Below, one piece after another: positions 1 to 9,248 of a stretch of 15,096 bases of DNA; position 1 is the stretch's first letter, and every line of letters begins with the position of its first letter. The stretch spans positions 1-15,096 of the forward strand of contig LSSL01005418.1 in assembly GCA_001953115.1 (NCBI GenBank). The letters run 5' to 3'. Source of the DNA: Smittium mucronatum (lineage: Eukaryota > Kickxellomycota > Harpellomycetes > Harpellales > Legeriomycetaceae). A model generated the notes under the pieces. The model made no database searches and had not been told where the DNA came from. It saw nothing but the letters and a program-made list of their open reading frames with translations. A program made the position numbers and the translations under genes.

Positions 1-271
1 ATTATGAAGTTTCTCTAATTGTGATAATAATAGCCAGTTGAATGCTTATATACCAAATTGAATCCATATATTTGCTGTTACTGTTCATAAATCGAATGTA
101 AATTTAATCAGTGAATCAATTCGCTAAAAATGGAAACCAAATTAAAAACCAGTCTAGTTTTGAAAATACTTTAAAATCTGTCTATTTTTGCAAATATTTT
201 CAAAACCCTGTCTATCTTTGCTAAAAAACCTTTTCACTATTATTCCACCAATAGAAATTTCTTATTTTCAG

Positions 272-391
272 GCTCCAAAAGTTATTTTGAAAAAAATTCA
301 GGCTAGACCTGTAAGATCAAAACTTGAATTATTATTAATATTAAAAACCAATATAAAAGCCAATTTTTTTTATAAAAAAAGTAACATTTAA
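272..391 (+). other. exon-like open segment behind a splice-acceptor-like site
   Basis: A pyrimidine-rich stretch ending in TTTTCAG lies just before this segment, which then stays open for 39 codons to a TAA at 392-394. The frame begins APKVILKKIQARP and is rich in Lys and Ile. A donor-like GTAAGA at 311-316 would cut out an exact 39-nt, 13-codon piece (272-310). Extending upstream, the same frame has an ATG at 188, giving 67 codons, but that part (Phe, Leu, Ser, Ile-rich) looks like translated AT-rich spacer. I do not recognise a family. An open run of this length is expected by chance several times in DNA this AT-rich, so this is only a candidate exon or a coincidence. Confidence 0.12.
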
Positions 392-433
392 CCACGATAT
401 GTATATTGAAAAATGTAAGATTAATCAATATTA

Positions 434-649
434 TACGAAGGGGGTGGCCATATTAAGTCCCACCCGCCCGTTCCCATATATATTTGCAAAAGATGATAAG
501 GATACCATAATACCGTAATTTCAGTATTATAGCATAAAAAATTTTATATACACATTTAATTTACGAATTAGATTTTATTGGCTTTTGGTAGTTCGATTGT
601 GTTATCAATTTAAAAGATGGTAACACTTAATATGACCACCCCATCAATA
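434..649. mobile_element. MITE-like element with TA-flanked terminal inverted repeats
   Basis: The left arm GGGGTGGCCATATTAAGT (441-458) and right arm ACTTAATATGACCACCCC (625-642) are reverse complements at 17 of 18 positions. That length and GC content are far above the short A/T palindromes that are common here. Reading outward, both arms meet a TA dinucleotide at the same distance (434-435 and 648-649), as expected of a TA target duplication from Tc1/mariner-type transposition, although TA is frequent in this DNA. The 166-nt interior is AT-rich except for a short CCCACCCGCCCG run next to the left arm, and it has no open frame. The element is therefore non-autonomous. The superfamily assignment is an inference from the TA flanks only. 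Confidence 0.45.
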
Positions 650-897
650 ATAATGAAATAAACTAAAATTACCACAATTTTATGCAAAAAAAATCTCAAA
701 ATTTATCAAATTAGCACGGAATTTTCATTTTTGCTCAATTTCTTTCTATTAAACAATATTTAGGTAATAAACATAAATAATTTTGCACAATTCTTATTTG
801 GTTAGTTTAGAGGCGAATATCCCATTCAATTCGTGTTATTCACACATATATCAGAAAGAAATATATATTTTTGAGGTTTCGTATTTTTATTAGTTGA

Positions 898-1185
898 GTT
901 TTCAGGTACAAAAATGTTCAAAATCAGTGTTTAAAAAAAAAAAAAAATTCTGAGTCTTGTTTATCGATCTTTTTTAAAAAAATCACAATTAATGCTAGAA
1001 GAATGAAATTTTTTGGGTTCAATTTTAAGAAGATTTTATCATCGAAGAATCAAGTTATCACTAGAAAAACATTAAATAAAATTAAAAAATGGAATTTGGA
1101 GTTATTTTTACTGATCAAAAATGGGTATAAGTATGGTAGCAGCTACAAGTTTCAAAAAAGAAAATTTCAAAATAATCTTCATTAG
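898..1185 (+). other. 95-codon open frame, lysine-rich, unrecognised
   Basis: The frame is free of stops from 898 to a TAG at 1183-1185. An acceptor-like GAGTTTTCAG ends at 905, and an internal ATG at 1003 would give a 60-residue product. The translation is basic and contains KNGYKYGSSYKFQKRKF near the end, plus an A15 tract read as lysines. The same frame continues after the TAG with only one further stop (TGA at 1279) up to 1314, through a stretch containing IFEEHFIQFFTGIFNENNEV and then IDLDILKRLGW. That gives two stops in about 139 codons where roughly a dozen are expected. I recognise no domain. It may be a decayed exon or transposon fragment, or a statistical outlier. No promoter or splice partner could be confirmed. 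Confidence 0.18.
933..947 (+). repeat. A15 homopolymer
   Basis: Fifteen consecutive A residues, the longest pure A run in the window. It lies inside the 95-codon open frame, where it would encode lysines. It could be the remains of a retroposed poly(A) tail or simple slippage. No target duplication was identified around it. Confidence 0.9.
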
Positions 1186-1576
1186 TTTTTAATGAAATTA
1201 ATTTTTGAAGAGCACTTTATACAATTTTTTACTGGAATATTTAATGAAAATAATGAAGTAAAATTTTTTATGAGGTTTTGAATTGATTTAGATATTTTGA
1301 AACGGTTAGGATGGTAAAAATATTAGAAAAAAATGTAATCGAAATTTTATTAGAGTTTTATAAAATCTCAAGTTGAATTCAGAAAGATCCTCAATAAATT
1401 TTTTGGCAAAAAAAATGAATTTAGAAAAAATTAATCATAAGATAATTGACTTTTAGGTTCAAACAAAGACTCGTTTATAGGAATGTATTGCTAAATTTGT
1501 TTATGATTCTTTTTTCTTTTTTCTCATAATCTAAGAGGTGAGAAAATGCAGGCTTAGACATATTATAAGAGAATAT

Positions 1577-1609
1577 AACCCTGTATACGCTGAGTATCTT
1601 GTAGGGGTT
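1577..1609. other. imperfect hairpin followed by a T run
   Basis: AACCC (1577-1581) pairs with GGGTT (1605-1609), and inside it ATAC (1585-1588) pairs with GTAT (1594-1597) around a GCTGA loop, with unpaired bases between the two stems. A T run follows at once. In a bacterium this would suggest an intrinsic terminator, but there is no gene upstream and the surroundings look eukaryotic. I record it as a fold only. Confidence 0.25.
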
Positions 1610-1680
1610 TTTTTATATTCTGAAATTAATAGGGTTATTTTCACTTTTAATTGATATATATGAAATATAAAATGAGGAAT

Positions 1681-1935
1681 TTTATTGACGGATATTTAGG
1701 ATTTTGGAAGTTCTTATATGAATAAATATTCCAATTTTTCACCAGAAACTATAACTGCTCCCAATGCAAAATATGGGCAATTCTCTTTAAAAGCGGACGC
1801 CTTCTTACTAAAATTTTACTGCTTATCTATTTTAGAAAACTAGAATGTTTTAAAAATAAAATTATTGGTTATTTTAAAGTTGGAAGTAAAAAAAGCAGCC
1901 CTCTATTGGCAAAATATTTTAATTTTATTATATAA
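1681..1935 (+). pseudogene. possible eroded transposase fragment (ISXO2/Merlin-like N-terminal region)
   Basis: One frame reads through 1681-1932 with a single internal stop (TAA at 1723-1725) before a TAA at 1933-1935. The first part contains FIDGYLGFWKF. The second part (69 stop-free codons from 1726) has NYNCSQCKIW, then ILFKSGRLLTKILLLIYF. In ISXO2-like (IS1016/Merlin) transposases a zinc-ribbon CxxC is followed by a segment of the type SxLxLxxILxLIYFW ahead of a helix-turn-helix, and the order and hydrophobic spacing here resemble that. The catalytic DDE-type core cannot be found downstream. Local GC is high for the window: line 1741-1800 has 25 G/C of 60. The resemblance was judged by eye and could be coincidental. 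Without the catalytic domain it would be a dead relic. Confidence 0.18.
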
Positions 1936-2116
1936 TTTATTGTATTCCGTTTTTATTGGCTTGGAGGCGATTAAATTTCGTTGTAACTAATGGTTTAAAT
2001 TTTTAAAAAAAAAGTCAGGTCTTGAAAAAAATCTCATATATATAACTATTCTGCAAATAATTTTTTGCCGAATTCAAACAGTTTAAACTATTATTTTCAC
2101 ACATTTATTAATATGG

Positions 2117-2130
2117 TTTTTTTTTTTTTT
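2117..2130 (+). repeat. T14 homopolymer
   Basis: Fourteen consecutive T residues, about 50 bases upstream of the acceptor-like site at 2179. It could be read as poly(A) on the minus strand, but no retroposed sequence was recognised on its minus-strand 5' side. Confidence 0.9.
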
Positions 2131-2179
2131 CAAGTTAAAAAAATATCAAAATTATTTTCTCAATGATTTTTACTTCCAG

Positions 2180-2314
2180 CGGGAATTTAAGTCAAAATTT
2201 TCTTTTAATAAGGCAAAAAATCTATTTATAAACAAGTGGGATGGCGAAAGGAAAAATATAGCGGATCCTGAAAAAGCAGAAAAAAAATATTTCGATAATG
2301 ATGAGAATAGTTAA
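2180..2314 (+). other. exon-like open segment with coding-like composition
   Basis: A pyrimidine-rich stretch ending TTTTTACTTCCAG (AG at 2178-2179) is followed at once by 44 open codons and a TAA at 2312-2314. The downstream half has unusually even amino-acid use for this DNA: NKWDGERKNIADPEKAEKKY, then an acidic FDNDENS end. Codons such as GCG, GAT, CCT, GGC and TGG make it richer in G/C than its flanks. It would suit a 3'-terminal exon, or a fragment of a charged, possibly helical protein. I recognise no family. The stop-free stretch extends upstream to 2087 without an ATG, so length alone is not significant. The evidence is the coincidence of acceptor, frame and composition. Confidence 0.2.
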
Positions 2315-2452
2315 GAATGTGCGAAGTGATTTTCACTAATACGAAAAATGCGTCAGAGGTATTTAATTACAAGATCAAATAGGGTTACTCTTGTTATAAA
2401 AAGTCCAATGTATTAGTATTTGTGTTTTTGATTATCAGTATATTTTTCTTAG

Positions 2453-2533
2453 GTTACACCTATCCCAAAACTAAAATACTCGAAATATGATTCCATAATT
2501 TTGATCGAAGTACATTTCAACGGTCACTCTTAA
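2453..2533 (+). other. short exon-like segment after an acceptor-like site
   Basis: TATTTTTCTTAG ends at 2452 and is followed by 26 open codons ending in TAA (2531-2533). The frame reads VTPIPKLKYSKYD, then IILIEVHFNGHS. It lies 139 bases after the 2180-2314 segment, but joining the two through the weak GTTAAG at 2310 does not keep both segments in frame. Twenty-six open codons are common by chance, so this is a weak observation. Confidence 0.1.
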
Positions 2534-3725
2534 CAAATTTTTGAATGCAGTGATTGTATTGTGTATATTTTTTTAGGTGACGGGTTTTTTTTGATAAAAT
2601 TAGATCGGTAGACTTTGAATTATCACTTTTAATAGGGTTTAAAATATTTTAACGGGACTTCCTTAGTTTATTTATTAAATTAAGATCAATCATAGTATGA
2701 TATATCTGTTAGGGGAGAAGTTTATAGCACTAAATACACGGTCAAATTTTTTCACTGTTCTATCTCACCACAATAAGTTAAGTTAAATTAATAAAAAAAG
2801 TTTGGAAAAAGAGAAAAAAAAGATAGGTTTGGGGAATATTAAAGAAAATACCGTAATCTCGGGACTAAAATATCATTTTTTCAAAAAAACTCATCTAAAA
2901 TACTTTAAAAACTAATTTTCTTTTAGTTTTTTCATTGTGTATTCTCTATAAAATTAAAAAAAATAAAGTTATAAGGCAGATTATAACAAAAAAAAAGAGG
3001 TATAGAGGTTGTTTTTTGAAGATTTTTTTTATTAAAGATGTAACTTATTGTCACACTTATTATGAAATTACTTTGTATTTTTAAAATAATACAATCATAA
3101 TGATTAATAAAAAAAGTTATGGTTATTCCACCAGAAATTTTTGTAAGTTGTGTTTATTGAACTCAAAAAGAGTACTTTAGATCTTTGCGAAAATCATTTC
3201 CACTTTTTTTATTAAATATGGTTTGAGTAATTTATGTTTTTAAAATTAAAAATATGATAATTACATATATATATTCCTATATAGAATACTTTCACTAAGA
3301 GGGAGCATCATTAAAACCAAAAAAAAAAACAAAAACGTAAAAAATTGAATAAGTGTAGGACATATAAAAGAATATTATTCTAAACGAAATAAATTCCTCA
3401 ATTGAATTATCGGTTACATGCCTAAGGGGGACTGAATCTATACCTATCATCTGATATAATCCACCCTTATTGTTTCAAATATTATGGATAGATTAAGTTA
3501 TTCAATAATGTAGGTTTATGAATTTTTTAAAGGGATATTATATTGTTTTAAATCAATATATTTTATTGGTAAATATATAGATGATATCATAAAAGACGAA
3601 AGCCTAGTGTGTTTGCGCAAAATTTTAACATTTTTTTTTTCATTTTTATTGGTTCTAAGTGAAAATTTTTGCAAAAACGGAATATTTTAGCGTATTTATG
3701 TGAAAAGGTGAGGATACATTAGTAT
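2534..3725. other. moderately AT-rich region, no gene seen
   Basis: No open frame with coding-like composition and no convincing inverted-repeat element was seen. It holds A and T runs (for example A11 at 3319-3329 and T10 at 3631-3640), a few G-rich words such as CCTAAGGGGGAC near 3421, and two of the recurrent TTTTATTGG words (3561 and 3644). Composition is similar to bases 1-2500 and distinctly less AT-rich than what follows. Confidence 0.5.
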
Positions 3726-4965
3726 CTTATGTTAAAAAATTAGCCAAAAATATTTCTGTTACATATATAAAATACTTTTATAATTAAATATAATTATCAA
3801 AATTAGTAAATAGATTAATTAAAATTAAGTTAATATAAATAATTTTATGATATTTATATATTAAATTACTACTTAAATACTCAAAATAAACCAATAATTT
3901 ATAAAATTTAACATCTTTTTTAAAATTAAATACAGATTAGAAATATTGTCAAAATTTTAAAAAACTGAACTTGATTTAAATTATATTTTCGGAGTTTTAG
4001 GAAAAGATAAAATTAGACTTTAAATATCTAATATTGTAGATAAAATTTTATTTTATCCAGGATTCCAGAGTTTTTTTCTTCTTTTTTGAACTTTTGATGG
4101 ATTTTTCTATTTAAATTATTATACACGATAATATATGCCCTATAGAGTTCGGTTTCGAAAAATTTATTATAAATTTTGATTAAATAAATAAATAGAAAAT
4201 TTTAAAAAGATATTTTCTAATAAATTAATGTAAATTTACGAAAGAAGGTTTTTCTCTTTAACTTTAAATATGCAATTAAATTTCTGTTAGATTTTAAAAT
4301 AACCTATCCTAAAGATGTATCTGTTATATCATTTATTTCTTAAGAAAATATCATTTATGCTTATGCTAAATTTTCTATATCATAACATATTCATAAAAAA
4401 AACTTTATCTCTAATTAATTTAGGATTTGGAAAATATAAAAATATGAATAATGCTGCTTTTATTGAATTTCCGAATAATTTGTCTTTAATAGCGTATTAT
4501 TATATTTCCAACAAATATTTTTGACACTATTTAGCACTTTTTTATTTCAAAAAAAAGGAAAAAAATAGTAAATTTAGGAAATAAAATTCAAAATTATGGT
4601 ATACAAAAATTAATCTATTATATAAAAATTGCAATATTGTAAATTTAGATTTAAACTAAGCGGTTTTCATTATGTATCTGAAATTTTCAAATGTTAGATA
4701 TTTAGCAAAACATTCCTTATGAATTGAGATAAGCTAAAAGATGAGAGATACACAAATAATTAGAATAATCTAAGGATAAATTTTTTTTACACATTTCTCA
4801 AAATTCTCAATTTCAAGGTTTATATTTCTTTTTTTTTTGCCATAAATTTGAAGAACTATTTATCCAAAAAAATTTTCATTAGAGATCGATAATTATAAAC
4901 TATTAAATTGATAAACAGAAATTTAGTTTTCAGAAAATAGACGAATAAAAATCTATTAATACTAA

Positions 4966-4984
4966 TAATATATAATATATAATA
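4966..4984 (+). repeat. TAATATA microsatellite, 2.7 copies
   Basis: Two exact copies of the heptamer TAATATA are followed by a partial TAATA. It is short and consistent with slippage in AT-rich DNA. Confidence 0.5.
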
Positions 4985-6520
4985 AATTAAAATTAACTTC
5001 CATTTTCGGGAAGTACCCCAGTGTCATCAGATTAAAAACTAGTATTTTTTTTTACAAATTAAGTTATAGTTTCAGACTATATTAAGTAATTTTTTTAAAA
5101 TTAGAGTCATAGTTATAACATATAGGTAATTTATGATGATATAATTAAATAAAATTCTGATTTTATTTTGTAATAAATTAAATGACTTTTAGAGATTATT
5201 ATTTGTGTTTTGTTTTTTTTTAAAAAAAATTGTAATTTCGTTTTAAATTATTTAAATATAATTATCAATAAACAAAATATGTATGCTCAGTTGAATTTTT
5301 AAATTATTGATTAAAGGAGTTTCTGAGATTTTATTTTATTATAAAATTTATGATTATAGTTGGAAATTGGGGTTTTTAAATTTTAGTGTGGTTTTTTTTA
5401 CATTTAACTAAAGGATTTGTGAATTTAAATTTTTATATTTATTGTAAATTTTGATCAAATGATAATCTTGATGAAAAAAATAATTTTTATAAAATATAAT
5501 TTAGCTTAAAAAGTTTTTAGTTTTATTCAAAAAATTTCATTCTTTCAATTGCTTAATATAAAAGCTAAAAAAAATAGAAAAAAGTTATTAATAAAAATAT
5601 AGTAAACAAATTTACTCAAAGTTAAAGGCCAATAACAAAAAATAAAATAAAATTAATAAGTTCATTAATTTTTTTTGTAAGACAGTTATAAAAATGAAAA
5701 TTTTGAAAAAAAACTAGAACGTAACGATAATATTTTTGTAATTTCAAATAAAGTTTAAAGCAATAAATTTTAAATTGAAAACTTTTGTTTTATTTTTTTC
5801 CAAATTTTTTTATTAAATGAATAGAGAAATATTGTGTTTTAAATTTATTGATTAAGCTTTTGAAATATCATTAGATATTTTATTTATTGCATGGATTTTC
5901 AAAATGCGTATTATTTTATTTCTATTTTAATATTAAAATTAAAATAAATCTACGAAAAATATAAAAAATATAAAAAAATAATTTTAAAATTCATTAAATA
6001 CCATTATGATATTATTGGAAAATAAAATTAGTGTATGAGTACGATTATAAATATAAAACAATTTACTGTCTAATGACGGATTAGTTGACCAATTAAATAA
6101 TATATATATATTTTTTGGTTTTCAAGTATATAAATTTAAAAATTTTACATAATATATGATTTTATAAAAAAATTCTTATATATGAATTTTTGAAAAAAAT
6201 TTACAGGTTCTAAAATTTCATTTATATAAAAAGGATAAAGCATATATTTATATATTTAAAAATAAAAATCTATAGATAATAGAACTTAAATATAGTAAAA
6301 AAATAATATACAATTTTTTCTTATTTTTAGTTATTTGCATAAAAAAAACCATTAATAATTGAAATAAAAAATGATAAATTTTATAGAAGGAAAAAGGACT
6401 ATATAATTGATAATATTTTCTTTATACACAGTATTATCAACAAAAAAAAAATCGTACTGTTAATTATTTTTTTCTTTGAATTTAATTCTGATTGAATTTC
6501 TTTCAATATTTATAAATATA

Positions 6521-6550
6521 ATTTATATTTATATTTATATTTATTTATTT
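6521..6550 (+). repeat. ATTTAT hexanucleotide microsatellite
   Basis: Four exact tandem ATTTAT units (6521-6544) are followed by the related TTATTT. This is the clearest microsatellite in the window. Confidence 0.85.
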
Positions 6551-7155
6551 AGTCAAATAATTATGACTTTATGAAACTAAAAATACGAAATTCTCCCATT
6601 TTAAGCAATTTTATTAGATAAAAATACCTAATTGATAAATTTCTATTTTTTTTTCTTTAAGAATATTAGATATAATGGTATGTATTAATATATGTTTATT
6701 TTCTAAAAATATAGGATTAATTTTCTGAAAAATATAAATATTACTCTGAAGGACTAAAGTTTAAGTCACCATAAATTTTAAGTATATCATTAAAATAAAT
6801 ATCAGAATAATTTTTTTTATAGGTAGTCTAAATTATAATTGGAATTTTAGTTCATGGTTTTAGATATATTTGAAAAAAAAGCTGATAAACTCCAGCTAAA
6901 TCTAAAAAAAAACCAGAACATTAAACATACTGTATTAAGACTAAAAAAAGGAAATTAATATTTTACTAGAATTTAATCTTTATCGAGTAGTCAAATTCTC
7001 ATTAAATCATAATTTATTCAATGGCATTAATGTAATCTGATACAAAATTGTTAAAATTCATACAAATAAATGTGAATTAAATTAAAAACTCTCATCTCAT
7101 AAAAATCAAACAATGAAACGTGTAAATAAGAGAATCAATAGATGAAAAAAACTCG

Positions 7156-7288
7156 AGTTCCGGTTTCCCTCCTACCAAAAAACTCCCACTCAGGTTTTGC
7201 TGCTGAAAACAAAACATATTTTATTTTTTATAAAAAATATACACGGAGTCTCTTTAGGAGATCGTTCAGGAGTGGTTTTAAGGGAACT
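7156..7288. repeat. imperfect inverted repeat with palindromic centre
   Basis: A left arm (7156-7191) runs AGTTCC, a CCCTCCT block, an A run, then ACTCCCACTC. The reverse complement of the right arm (7243-7288) gives AGTTCC, CCACTCCT, later CTAAAGAGACTCCGT: the same succession of words with gaps. Between the arms, 7222-7239 (TATTTTTTATAAAAAATA) is a perfect 18-nt palindrome. The arms are GC-richer than the flanks and related in style to the CTCC words at 8512-8663. This could be a foldback element or two head-to-head copies of a decayed CTCC repeat. No target duplication was found. Confidence 0.35.
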
Positions 7289-7315
7289 GGATTAAATTTT
7301 TTTTAAATTTAATCC
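7289..7315. repeat. perfect 11-bp hairpin
   Basis: GGATTAAATTT (7289-7299) and AAATTTAATCC (7305-7315) are exact reverse complements around a T5 loop. It directly abuts the end of the 7156-7288 inverted repeat and may be part of the same structure. No flanking gene is present for it to regulate. Confidence 0.7.
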
Positions 7316-8502
7316 TTATAGGACCTTTGACGAAAAAATATTATAATTACCAAAATTTAAAAAAGTAAACAACTAACTTAGATACAATCATCATAAAATA
7401 TCCATTATCAAAAATGAAATAATAAATTAGCCAAGTCAATATCAATTATTTATGATTTTTAAATTTTATTTATTATTTTCTATTATATGGGATATTATTA
7501 GGTAAAAAAGAACTGATTTTTATTGTTTTGATAGAAATTTTATCACAATACATTTTATTGTTCTAATATATCACCAAATCTCTCAAAATTAATGACTTGA
7601 CTCAATTCCTATTTCTAATATACCTCTGTTATATTTCGCTTACTTTTTGAATGCTAATATTTCTCAATTTGTTGACTTTTAGAAATAGTATATATTATTA
7701 CGAAATTATTTATTTTTATTGATCATTTATTTTTTAACTTTGACTTGGAATATGTAGGTTCATTAGACGAATTTTCCTGCAATATTTACTGCTGAAACCC
7801 TTGAAATATGAACATGATTAATTTTTATTGGTTTATTATCAAAATAAAATAAATTTTGTATTCATTTTATATATCCTAAAAAGGAAATAAGAATGGACAA
7901 GCTTTTTGACTTTTTCATGAAAGAGTCTCCCATATTCAGAGATTCTAAATTTTTGATATTTGGAATTTTATCAATAAATTTTTTGTTTAAATTTATTCCT
8001 GAGAATATGTTTAATTAAAATTACAAGCCGCTTTCTTTTTAATATCTATTTGAAGTATCATTTAAAAAATATTAGCTATTTGAGTCTATTCAAGGCCAAG
8101 ATCTTTTTTTAATATGTAAAAAAATGGCTATAATAAAAGTTAAAGATTATAAAATCAATACTTATATAATATAATTATACTTAAACAAGCTTTCAAAAAA
8201 TTTTTAATAGAAAGTAAGATTTTTATTGTATTTTTATATTATTCAATCGTTTTATACATTTCTCTGGCTCCATATTTTTAGATTGAGAAAGTAGTAAAGA
8301 TTTATTATAAAAGTACTCACTAACAAATAGAACCAACCTGAAAGTAAAAATAAACGTAATTGAAAATTTTTAATTTTATTACTCAAATGTAGTTTATAAA
8401 ATTAAATAAAAATAAAGTTTTTTTTATTTTTAAACGAATAATAAACCTTAGTATCAAGAAAATGAAGGAGGATAAATAAAGGAATGCTTATTATTCATTA
8501 CT
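7316..8502. other. AT-rich spacer between the two GC-richer islands
   Basis: No coding-like frame and no repeat beyond short A/T words. It contains one TTTTATTGG word at 7823. If the islands at 7156 and 8512 belong to one element, this would be its interior, but nothing in the sequence shows that. Confidence 0.45.
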
Positions 8503-8511
8503 TAATAAAAA

Positions 8512-8663
8512 CCCCGCTCCGGACCCACACCAAGAGTGAGTGAGTTTATTTATTTTTATTCTCCCCGCTCCAGCTTTTTAAAAATCATCGATTTCTCTCT
8601 CGATCCTTGGAAAAATCATCACACCTGCTCTTATTAAGCTCCGTCTCAGTTCCAGCTCGACTC
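8512..8663. repeat. GC-richer island with decayed CTCC-type repeats
   Basis: CCCCGCTCC occurs twice (8512-8520 and 8563-8571). AAAAATCATC occurs twice with a 31-base period (8580-8589 and 8611-8620). The stretch 8638-8663 reads as degenerate hexamers CTCCGT, CTCAGT, TCCAGC, TCGACT, as if derived from a CTCCGA-type minisatellite. A small ATCGA/TCGAT stem (8587-8591 with 8600-8604) lies between. No open frame of useful length crosses the island. It looks like an eroded tandem repeat or the remains of an interspersed element. Confidence 0.45.
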
Positions 8664-9233
8664 TTTGGTATTTATCCACTCAAATTTATGTAGAATAATA
8701 AAATAATTTCAAACTTTAATTTATTGGCCAGTCAATAGCATAAAAATCTCTATTTTATAAGTTGTAGTTATGCTACATGTAGTTTATAAGATCTTTATTT
8801 TATGATTCGCATACAACATTATGAACTGTATTGTGTAATATTTTGATATACCAATTTGGAATAATATAAGATTTTTAAATTCCAAAATTTTCTATTACAA
8901 AAGATATTAATATTTGAAATATAATTTAATAAATTTATACTCCACATAAATAAAAGATTTTAGAAATGACAAAATTTATTATCTTTAATTAATGATTTCT
9001 AAAGACAAAAGGATGAAAAGAAAAATACTCTATTTTTACAGGATTATAGGAAAAATCTGGGTTAATATAAATAAAGGCTCAAATTTCTACTTTTTATAAT
9101 TTATATATGAAGCATTATAAATCAATAAAATAGAATATATAACCAATAATTTCTTATTTTGCACCATTATAATATACTGTTAATTAATTTAAAATTATTT
9201 TTATCTGTGCATAACACATAAAATTTATATATG

Positions 9234-9248
9234 TATATATATATATAT
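9234..9248. repeat. short TA microsatellite
   Basis: Fifteen bases of alternating T and A, preceded by a further ATATAT with a single G interruption. A similar short (TA)5 lies at 6101-6110. Confidence 0.6.

Larger units (their letters stand above)
3726..7155. other. extremely AT-rich desert
   Basis: This block is almost pure A/T: for example 3841-3900 has about 7 G/C in 60. The longest ATG frame (4315-4524, 69 codons) is dominated by Leu, Ile, Phe, Tyr, Lys and Asn, as expected from translated AT-rich spacer. Apart from the small repeats listed separately and a 16-nt palindrome of eight T then eight A (5214-5229), I see no element or gene. Confidence 0.55.

Noticed and set aside
434..649. 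Ciliate internal eliminated sequence suggested by TA flanks and AT-richness
   Set aside because: The long inverted arms fit a DNA transposon better, and reading TAA/TAG as glutamine around the frames I tried did not yield convincing longer genes.
4315..4524. 69-codon ATG open frame
   Set aside because: The longest ATG frame in the window, but its translation is nearly all Leu, Ile, Phe, Tyr, Lys, Asn and Ser, its GC is no higher than its flanks, it has no motif, and a frame of this size is expected about once by chance.
8466..8543. AGGAGG followed after 12 bases by an ATG, as in a bacterial gene start
   Set aside because: The frame closes after 19 codons, and the whole window lacks bacterial gene density.
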